64,000 nt of DNA from Mauremys mutica. Taxonomy: Eukaryota > Chordata > Testudines > Geoemydidae. The stretch lies in NCBI RefSeq assembly GCF_020497125.1, contig NC_059072.1, positions 57,632,697 through 57,696,696 of the forward strand, in the 5' to 3' direction. Both the position numbers and the translations under genes were made by a program. Under the pieces are notes generated by a model, which was not told the origin of the DNA, did no database searches, and saw only the letters and a list, made by a program, of their open reading frames with translations. Position 1 is the stretch's first letter, and each line of letters begins with the position of its first letter. Below are positions 55,438-64,000 of the stretch, piece after piece.

Positions 55438-58400
55438 AGAAACAGACCTTGCAATTGTGATAAGAAGTTACACTGTGTGGGCTGCCTTCGACTATTAGAA
55501 TTGGAACATTTCACCGAAAAGCAAGGGGGCTTCGGGGCTGGGGGATGGTACTGTTCATTTTTTTTGTGTATATGTTTATAACACCAATATATACATTCTC
55601 ATTAATGACACACAACAAAATACACTGAGAAGAAAAAGCTCATCTAGTCAATATTAAATCCTTAATAAATCTTGGATCAAATATAACTTTGAAATAAATA
55701 CTAAATGTATTGATGATGAAGCCGAGGTTAAGACTAATGTCCTGCATTTAGCATATACAGTCTGCTGGGCACTGTGTAATGTCTTTTACCTTGTAATTAT
55801 GGTACTTTAACAAGTAAAGAGTGTAAGTAAGTGCCTGGGGTCAGAGACTGTCATTTTGTTCTATGTTTGTACAACACCTGGCACAATGGAGTCATGATCC
55901 AGAGCTAGAGTTCAGATGTGTTATAGGAATACAAATAAACAAAGGCCAGGATAGTAGCAAGTGAAAAAGGACAGAGCTGAGAGTCTGAAGTTGAAAACAA
56001 CTCCGGGATTGGTCACCAGAGAAGATGGATGGATTCATTAACCACAGAGACTTCAGTTTTCAAAAGTGATGTGCCACTAGCAGCTCCTTCCTTCCTCCAA
56101 GATGGCAGACAGAAGGCTCAGGATAAGAGCTTTCCTTTTCCAGATGTTCCTAACAGCTCAACGATAACTTGTCAAGGAAGGAAAAATTTGGAGCAGATTA
56201 AAAATCAACCACATTTTTAGAGAGGGGTAATAATTAGAACAAACTAGGTGGGATAGTCCCAGCTGTCATTTGATCTATGGAGAAGCTATGGTTCTTGTCT
56301 ACCATTCTCTTTAAAGGACTATTAAAAGTGGTTAAAGGTATCCCACTTCTCTTTCCATTGTCCAGCTAAATCAAAGAATCTGACAAGTCATCGCTAACTT
56401 CCCTCTTCTCCTGTCCAGGAGACCGCTTCATAAGTATCCACCAAAGTTTACACTATAGTTTACATTATACTCAGTCATGTTTTCTAAGAAAAAGATGTCC
56501 AAAACCAGAACTCAAATCCAGTCTAAAATAGTTGGGTTGAGTTAGAATATTCAGCTCTGAACTCCATAGTTTTGGTTCCAGTTCTGATTCAAAACCAGGA
56601 AGTGCCTAGATTTAGCACGTCTAATTCAGGGGCAGGCAAAATCTCGTAAGACCAGCTGCTGTTGCAAAACATTGACCCAAGATGGTGGAAGTCTCACAAT
56701 GTTAGCAGCTCTTGTGATATTTCTGCCATTCAGCACCACCAAATCTGAACCCAGGCACTAGCTTTGATTCAGCCTCAAACCTGGACCCAAACTCTTAAAA
56801 CATTATTGGTTTATTCAGCTGGTTCCTTGTGCTCCTCCTGGCTGCTGTATCACCTTTGGTACCTCATTTTATATTTAGATTGTGGACTCATTGGGGCAGG
56901 GACTGTCTTTTTGTTCTGTGTTTGTACAGCCCCTTGCACAATGGGGTCCTGATCCATGACCGGGGTTTCTAGTACTGCAACACAAATAATAATAATTCAA
57001 CCTAATCTGATGCTACCTCTTTGGTCCATCTTTAATTATAATTAAACCATGTGAATGAATCCCACAGCTCAGTGAATACAGAATCCCCTAATTTAGGGTC
57101 TTGCTGTACACAGAGGTTTCATTAATTCCTGTTACCTGGCCTTAAACTGTATTACAACTGGAAAGGTCAGAGTGCCCTATAAATAAACTAGTTTGATCCT
57201 CTGATATTGGCAGGGTTAGAAATTTTCAGCTGTGAGGCTCAAAGAATTAATTTATTTCCCAAGAATGTCAAGCAACAGGGTCAGAAGACTCCTTTAAATC
57301 CAGGTTGTCTAATAATTTATCCTCAATTATATGTCTAAGATTAGAGTGAAAACTTAAATTTGGTCACAGTTTTTCAAACTATCAAAGGTCGAATGTGATT
57401 AGAAAATCACTAAATCTATTCAATATTTCTAAATTTAGCAGCCTGGAGTACATGGGGGCTATACTTGCTATCCACACATAATTTTCCCCACACAGGAGTC
57501 TTCAAGTTTTATACATGCCAACCACCTGAAAGTCACTGTCTTTTTCTAGTGAAACCATTTGCAATTTTCCCCACTGTTCTTCCAAAAGTACCTATGATAT
57601 TTCAGTGAATATAAAAAGAGCAAAGAGTTCTGCAAAACTCAGTGACTGCAGTTTGCAGAGCGGAATTCAAACAAATCGTGTTTGGTTTCTGTTTGGTTTC
57701 AACACTGTGCCATAAATACCATAGGCACTCGTTCACCAAAACAACCCTTTAACTTTAAGCAGTGAGTAGTTCCATCAGCATAAATTAAGCATGCGTGAAG
57801 TGTGTCTTTGCAGATCAGGAACTCAGTGGCAGCCTGAATGGGACAATCAGCACACAGACATTTCTATAAAGTAGTAATAGAGCACTTGCATCTCGTTACC
57901 TTGTGGACAGATAACACACAGATTCTGTTGATGGGAAGGATTCTCATCTTTTCTAGGGAATATGAGACTTCATTCAGATAAAAAGCTGAGAGCGTTGGGG
58001 GCCCAGGAGGTCAATTTTCTGTCTTGCGCTGGCATGGGCTACGCTGAGAAACTGAGCTGAAAAGTAGTTTCTATAAGATCAGAAATTCCCCAGGCTTTGT
58101 CATCCACCATTGTTTAATTGTTTGGGTATCAAACAGAGATCTCCCTTCAAGGATGAAATATGTGGGAAAAAGTGCTGTATTTGTTCTATTCCACCACCAC
58201 CACCCCCAAAGTTAATTGGAAGGGCAAGAACATCTATCTTTTTTACTAGCCAATTTATAGTGAAGCTGAAATCAATCTTATTACCCACAGTATGTTGAAA
58301 AGTGGCTCTGCCATATTCGTATCCATCGAGAGCTTGTAAGGGCACATAATATTCACATGCATCTTGACTGTGGTTTCCTGGTCCCTAGGCAGAGCTAAGC

Positions 58401-59504
58401 AGGAAATGTGAGGTAGAGCTTTGGTTGGTTTGTTTTAAGCAGCACTTACAGGACTTAAGGGCTACATCTAGTGCCACAATGCCCACAGGGTGGCTAGATC
58501 CTGAATGATCTTTCAGTGACCAAGCAGGTAATCTTTGCCTAGTTCGTTCCCGTGGGGAAGGAAGAAGAAACTGAGCCCCAGAACTCTTGAGTTTTTGCTT
58601 TTGTGGTGGATTTCAGAAAGTCTGAGTGAAATAAACCTTTCAAATGAAACAATGCCAATAGAGTCATCACCTTGGCATATCAGTAGTGCTGGAAAGAAAG
58701 TATGTTAATCCCCTGTACAGTCTCTCTATTTATCCCCTTAGGCTGCAAAGAGACTGGCCAAGTAAAAGAACAATAGCAGACTAGAAATATCTCCTCTGGC
58801 TGTTATTCTCATCAGCTGTTTATCCCCTTTATTAAGGATCAGTGTGAGAACAACCTCTGTGAAGGACAATGTATACAAATAAGTGTGATTGTCATGCTGA
58901 TTAAGTGGAACTTGGCTGTGTGATTTGCATCTCACCCTCTGACCCTCTGCCCTGTTTTCCTGTTATTTGTAAAAAGAAATGTTCTGTAGTTCAGGTTCAG
59001 AGAATGCATCACAATTTAAGGTGATTCTTCTGCTCACATCCAGAGAGCAGTTCACTGCAGGATTCAGATCCTCAGTTTGGCATGGACAGAATGCATGCAG
59101 CTATGTGTCAGATTAAGGCTTTGTCTACACTGCTACTTACAGATCATTCAGGGAAATTATGATAGCTCTTAAACATGGAGTTCTGAGGCTAGTTAATTCT
59201 CAACCAATCTGACCTATCTTTTTAGGAATCTGCAGTATTTTTCTGGGGTTTTTTTCAATTTTCAATTGATATTTTCAATATCCATAGCCAGTTAATAACT
59301 GTAATTGTCTCCTCTATTTAGAAGGAGCAAGGGCTTGGTCTTTTCTGCACACAATGGTCTTTTCTCTCACCCTTCACCATGGTTATAAATAGGAAAATAA
59401 CACCTTTGACCTCAAAAGCTGCACAGTCCTATCCTACTGACTTTCTGTTAGTCAGACCCCATAAACACAGATGCTCAACCTGCATGTGTTTACCAGGGTG
59501 TTAG
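55438..59504. other. intergenic, mostly unassigned
   Basis: L2-like tails lie at 55835-55945 (CAACACCTGGCACAATGGAG) and 56870-57000 (GGCAGGGACTGTCTTTTTGT, CCCCTTGCACAATGGGGTCC, AATAATAATAA). A CCACCACCACCACCCCC run is at 58192-58207. Nothing else was recognised in about 4 kb. Confidence 0.6.
56870..57000 (+). mobile_element. L2-like LINE tail
   Basis: GGACTCATTGGGGCAGGGAC, TGTTCTGTGTTTGTACAGCC and CAATGGGGTCCTGATCCATG are followed by AATAATAATAATTC. Family by style only. Confidence 0.55.
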
Positions 59505-59625
59505 GGTTTGAGAGACAAGGTGGGTGAGGTAATATATTTTATTGGACTAACTTCTGTTGGTGAGAGAGAGATACAAGTTTCTGAGCTATACAGAGCTCTT
59601 CTTCAGGTCTGGGAAAGATAGGGAG
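59505..59625. repeat. dispersed repeat, reverse partial copy
   Basis: GAGAGACAAGGTGGGTGAGG, TTTATTGGACTAACTTCTGT and CAGAGCTCTTCTTCAGGTCT, the other half of the family seen at 53030-53215. Confidence 0.75.
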
Positions 59626-59919
59626 AGTGTCATCACAGCTAAAAACAAGATGGAATGAGTGATTTAGCAGAAGTATAAGTAGTTAGCACATAGTCTAAGG
59701 TACTATTCAAGGTGAAGGTGCCCATCAACACCCCTGTAGTCATAGGACAAAAAGGGGAGTTACTGGGTTACGGATTGTTGTAATAAGCCATAAATCCAGT
59801 GTCTTTATTACGGTTGTGATTTTTAATGTCTAACAAAGTTATGAATTTAAGCTCCCAGACACATCTTTGAAAGGGTTGTACAGGTTTCCTTTGGGTTCGA
59901 TCCTGCAAGATACTAAGCA

Positions 59920-60045
59920 CTCTGGTCCTGATCCAACAAGTACTTGAGCATGTGCTTAACTTTAAACATGATCAAACTTACGCACATGTTTAAGGGCTTT
60001 GCTGGATCAGGTCCTGAGTGCTTAGCACCTTGAAGGATTGAGCCC
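59920..60045. repeat. palindromic repeat
   Basis: GCACTCTGGTCCTGATCC at the left pairs with GGATCAGGTCCTGAGTGC at the right, and GCATGTGCTTAACTTTAAAC with CTTACGCACATGTTTAAGGG further in. The centre is AACATGATCAAACTTACG. Confidence 0.75.
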
Positions 60046-60764
60046 TTACACTCTGCTTCACTGTTTTGTCTTTCAGTTGTCATCTCAAATGTTGCATAAT
60101 TAACCAATCTGGAGAATTACTTCAACTGTACCCTTTGGGTGCAAGATCTGATCTGCACATTCTAATCAACTGTATCATCCATTCTGTACATGCCAGACAC
60201 TAAATTTTAGCAATTAGAAACAACAGAGTGTGAATTACAGTGTAATAAATCATGCCTAGTGCATTGTGAATCAAAAGGTTGGAGGCTGAGAGCCATCTAA
60301 GAGCTAAGTGTGAATTACCACATCGTAACTCAAGGCCTGTGGTGTCTTATATTAATCATTTATACAACAGCATATTATTAATACATGCAAAAGCAGATGT
60401 CTCTTTCTGTGGTAGAATGTGCTCATGTGAGCAGTTTCGGGGAGACCAACTAGATTAAAAGGCAAAGCCCAAGTGAAATATATACAGTAATAATGAAAAA
60501 GAGAAACAGTCACTGCAGACAACAAAAATATGTTGGGAAACCTCTTAAATTTGTATTTTACCTTCGATTATAAATCTTGTATCGTTTAAATACACCACAG
60601 GGTCATATTCTCAGCAGGTATAAGGGAGCTAAGTTGACTTACAAATAGCCATGCCTATTTACACCAAGGGCTTGTCTTCACTATTGGGGTAAGTCAACCT
60701 AAATTACGCTACTCCAGCTATGTGAATAATGTAGCTGGAGTCAACATAGCTTAGATTAAAAGGA

Positions 60765-61378
60765 AAGGTGACTACTGCTACAAGACCAGCCCAACAAAGA
60801 AAATAACAGAACGCCACTAGCTGTTACCTTCAGTCCCCAACTATGATTTGAGGACTACAATGGCTCAGACTCAGGTTTGACACAGGAGTGGGTGAGTGAG
60901 ATTCTGTGGTGCCTGCATTGTGTAGGAGGTCAGACTAGATGATCATAATGGTCCCTTCTGACCTTAAAGTCTATGATTCTATGATTCTATGAAAACCACT
61001 CCAGCGCATCATCAAAGATCTATAACCTATCCTGAAAGATGATCCCTCACTCTCACAGATCTTGGGAGACAGACCTGTCCTTGCTTTCAGACAGCCCCGC
61101 AACCTGTTGCAAATACTCACCAGTAACCACACACCACAGAACAAAAGCACTAACCCAGGAACCTATCCTTGCAACAAAGCCCGATGCCAACTCTGTCCAC
61201 ATATCTATTCAAGTGACACCATCATAGGACCTAACCACATCAGCCACACCATCAGAGACTCATTCACCTGCACATCTACCAATGCGATATATGCCATCAT
61301 GTGCCAGCAATGCCCCTCTGCCATGTGCATTGGCCAAACCAGACAGTCTCTATGCAAAAGAATAAATGGACACAAATC
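60765..61378 (+). pseudogene. Penelope-like retroelement fragment, GIY-YIG linker region
   Basis: Frame 61062-61380 reads GDRPVLAFRQPRNLLQILTS, then NPGTYPCNKARCQLCPHIYS, DSFTCTSTNAIYAIMCQQCP and SAMCIGQTRQSLCKRINGHK. The CxxCPxI linker, the YxxxCxxC segment and the (Y/C)IGQTxxxLxxRxxxH block are the pattern of Penelope-like element C-termini leading into the GIY-YIG endonuclease. The RT domain and most of the nuclease are missing. The part before 60841 belongs to the same element, separated from it by the CR1 tail. Confidence 0.7.
60842..60991 (+). mobile_element. CR1 3' tail inside the Penelope-like fragment
   Basis: GTGTAGGAGGTCAGACTAGA, TGATCATAATGGTCCCTTCT and ATTCTATGATTCTATGA. Its removal would bring CAGTCCCCAACT next to AAACCACTCCAGCGCATC, restoring continuity of the surrounding element. 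Confidence 0.75.
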
Positions 61379-61572
61379 TGTCTTCACTACGCAGCGTCAA
61401 TGGGAGACGCTCTCCGGTCAACTTCCCTTACTCTTCTCAGAGAACTGGAGTACCAGGGTCGACCGGAGAGTGCTCTGCCATCGATTTAGCAGGTCTTCAC
61501 TAGACCCACTAAATTGACCCCTGCTGCATTGATTGCAGCAGCATCAATCTTCCCATAATGAAGACAAGCCCT

Positions 61573-62489
61573 AACTGAAGATCTCGCCAATGGTCTTCAG
61601 ATGTAAAGAACTAAAACACCACCAATGACAATCTATTAGATATTTCAAGTATGCAGTAACACAAGGTAGGACATGTATTACACCATAATAGCAATATAAC
61701 TTGAGTACGCTTCAAGACAGGGCCAAAGTACTGTTATTACAGTACAATTAGTACATTAGAGTGATGTTGTCTTTATGCATTTATAAAATAGATATTCTCT
61801 TCCCACCCTTGTACCCAAATTCTTTACTTATTTGCCACATCACAATTTCCTGCACTTGAGGACTGAATCTCTGCACCGCTTTTGGTTTTCAAAAGCACTC
61901 TTGGGTTTCCAGAAATCTGTTCCTTCTGTTTAAACACATAATTAACTTTGTGGCCGCCATTTCCAAGAAGTTTTTTTAAACCGTTTAAAATGCCTCTGTG
62001 TAATTCTCTTCAAAGCAGCAACATCAGCTAGTTCAATCTGCTAACACTGTATATCAAGCACCTTTCAGAGTAAAATAGCAATTTCTTAACTATGATAGTT
62101 ATTTTTTAAAAATCAAAGAAAAAGCAAAAACATTTACTCCCATAGAAACATGTGAAAGGCAATACCTAAATATAAAATCATTTTTATCTATAGATACTTC
62201 CAAAGAAATGAAATGTAAAGTTAATACATTTTTTCAGCCAAAATAGTTACTGTAATAATAAAATTTTGACTTTTGGACAAGTTCATAATACATGCAGTAT
62301 ATCCTGGTAGAATGCCAACTTCCAATTTTCCATAATTTTCCTTCACACAATTTGACTAGAGCCCCATAATCTTAAAAATATGATTTTTCTTATATTAATC
62401 TCACTCAAACAAAGCTAATTAACATTATGCAGTTCATGAGACCATTCAGTGTCCAAATATGTGACTGGATTGACTATTATAGGTGCAAA
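61573..62489. other. intergenic, unassigned
   Basis: AT-rich, no repeat or exon recognised. Confidence 0.7.
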
Positions 62490-63115
62490 AAGAGTTTCCA
62501 TTGTAAGACTGTTTTCATCTCCTTTTGGCTGAATTTTCCATAGTTGGGGTCAGTTGAAGAGTTGAAGTATGTTTGTTTTTATCTCTGTTGGGAAGATTGA
62601 GGAAAATCTGCTCAGCCATTTCCATGCTCAGTATGAGGATGGAAAAAAGCACCATCTCCTTTTTCATGATCAGTGAATAGAGAGATACCCAATGAGAATG
62701 GGGTCTCAGTATCTGCTGTCTTGTGTCCCAAATACAAGTAAGTATCCATAGGTTAAGTTGCATATAGAGGTTTTGGGGACAAATCCAACCCTATGGAGAG
62801 GAGAGCATAGACTGGGACTGTCAAATGCCTCTGTATCTACAGAGACAGGTGCAATGCAGGCCTGAGAGATTAAGATTAGGTTATCAAATGTTGCAGGTGG
62901 TTTAATGAAGCCCATCTGATTGGTATGTTTAATGGTTGGTAGAACTTTCTTCAGTTTCTGTGCAGATATTTTGCCAATATTTTACTGTTGGTATTTATCA
63001 TAGACAGTGGGCAGTAACTGGCATATTAATTTGGGTTTTAGCAGTAATGAAATATGGGCAGTTTGCAGGATGGGAAGTAGAACATCTCCTTTTAGGATTT
63101 TATTAACATGCACAG
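62490..63115 (-). pseudogene. L1-clade LINE reverse transcriptase fragment
   Basis: Minus-strand reading gives IGKISAQKLKKVLPTI, NQMGFIKPPATFDNLILIS, PVSVDTEAFDS and, in another frame, LFSILILSMEMAEQIF. They line up in order with L1 RT blocks (LAxRLxxVLPxxI, QxGFIxxRxxxDN, SVDAEKAFD, LLFxLxMEPLA). Several frameshifts and stops are present. Confidence 0.65.
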
Positions 63116-63344
63116 ATTAATATACACACAGAGAGGCAAATGTTTCAGATAGGTGTTGAAAGAAGTCTACTGGGAAACCAGCATTTCCAAAAGCTTAGCT
63201 AGCCCTTGTCTTCTGGATTGCTTCCTGGACCTCCAGAATTATGGGGCACCTCCAGCTGCTAGTGGTATCCTTCATTTTCTGAGGGAAGATAAAGGAATCA
63301 AAGAATTTAGAATGGACCTGAGTGGAGACAGAGAGATCACTGCA

Positions 63345-63965
63345 ATATAATCTTCTTTGTCTTCACCTTGCCCCATTAGTCGGGGTCAGCAGTTCTTGTT
63401 CTTCATCTCCAAGCATTCCTGTTGAACGTATCTTCCAAACAGACGCTGACCTTGTTCATGTCCTCCTTCAGCATCTCAAACCATCTTTTTCTGGGTCTTC
63501 CTTGTGGTCTTTGTCCCATAACTACTAGATCTTGTACTCTCTGACCAACACATCCCACTCCTCGTCATTTCACATGATCCAACTCTCTCAGTTGATGCTT
63601 CCACAGCTTTTCCATGATAAAAGTTACCTGCATCATGGCTCATACTATTTTACTGCACAGCATATCAGCTCTTGTTTTACCCAGCATCACCAGAGCATTC
63701 TCATTTTGGCACTCTGATGTAGTTGTTGTTTTCTGTTCTTCATTGGCCAGCATCCTGACCCATTTGTCATGGTTTGCCTAATCATGGTCTTATACACTTT
63801 GTTCTTCAGTTTACTTGGCATATCCTTAACACAGAGAATTCCCATCAGCTCCATGTATTTGCACCAAGTGCTCTTCATACAGCTCCTAACATCCACATCC
63901 CCATTATAGTTTGACACTCAACTGAGGTATTTGAATTGTTCCACAGACTTTAACTCTATACTATT
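63345..63965 (-). pseudogene. RTE-clade LINE C-terminal fragment
   Basis: Minus-strand frame 63687-63917 reads GDVDVRSCMKSTWCKYMELM, GILCVKDMPSKLKNKVYKTM and GCWPMKNRKQQLHQSAKMRM. Further on, after breaks, come GQRPQGRPRKRWFEMLKEDM and EDTFNRNAWR before a TADPD-type end. This is the order of RTE ORF2 C-termini (RIxxAWxKWR, KxKVYKTVVRP, ECWxxKKxxExKLxxxEMRML, GRPKxRW, WRxxIRTADP). It may continue past the right edge. Confidence 0.65.
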
Positions 63966-64000
63966 TAGAACTACTGGCTTCTCATTGTCCCTCTCAAAGA

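Larger units (their letters stand above)
60667..61572. mobile_element. MITE split by nested insertions
   Basis: The ends AGGGCTTGTCTTCACTATTG and ATAATGAAGACAAGCCCT are inverted copies. The left half runs to about 60756 (AGCTGGAGTCAACATAGCTT) and the right half resumes near 61379 (CTTCACTACGCAGCGTCAAT). The sequence between is a Penelope-like fragment that itself contains a CR1 tail. Confidence 0.8.

Noticed and set aside
43081..64000. Exons of a downstream neighbour such as ARID2
   Set aside because: No peptide with a recognisable host domain and splice sites was found; the neighbour is expected far beyond the window.

Overview
The window is vertebrate genomic DNA, most likely from a turtle (Cryptodira). 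It has AT-rich introns with GT-AG splice sites. It also carries a tRNA-derived SINE with a CR1-type tail ending in ATTCTATGA repeats, as in the turtle Cry family, several CR1 3' ends, ancient MIR copies, and many short hAT-type elements with 8-bp target-site duplications. The species call is inference from repeat content. There are no bacterial-style operons, phage genes or CRISPR arrays.

The only host gene I can support is ANO6 (TMEM16F), the calcium-activated phospholipid scramblase and ion channel, on the + strand. Seventeen coding exons join in frame from 6854 to the stop at 40545 and give 815 residues. By length and exon count they match exons 4 to 20 of the roughly 910-residue, 20-exon mammalian gene, so about 93 N-terminal residues and the promoter lie upstream of the window. 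The two calcium sites (six acidic or amide side chains on TM6 to TM8) and the three gate residues known from mouse TMEM16F are all present. Every junction keeps the reading frame. Sixteen of the visible introns have GT-AG or an equivalent partial end; the intron after exon 18 starts with GC.

Layout: 1-6853, 3' part of intron 3, with two hAT-type elements and one hAT arm. 6854-40545, coding exons separated by introns rich in transposons: a 1.6-kb fold-back hAT element in intron 12, two GC-rich hAT elements with internal minisatellites in introns 15 and 17, Tx1-like and CR1 LINE pieces in intron 17, and a local direct duplication in intron 19. 40546 to about 43080, a probable 3' UTR carrying a 123-bp element, a MIR and a 22-bp tandem duplication. 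43081-64000, intergenic DNA with no host exon recognised, made of mobile-element debris: a 2.1-kb composite element (45557-47690), a CR1 LINE (53888-54890), a transposon nested three deep (60667-61572) that includes a Penelope-like GIY-YIG remnant, and L1-like and RTE-like LINE pieces at the right edge.

I found no convincing new multi-gene system. The parts most worth checking are the mobile-element structures and how the intron-12 inverted repeat behaves in the ANO6 pre-mRNA.
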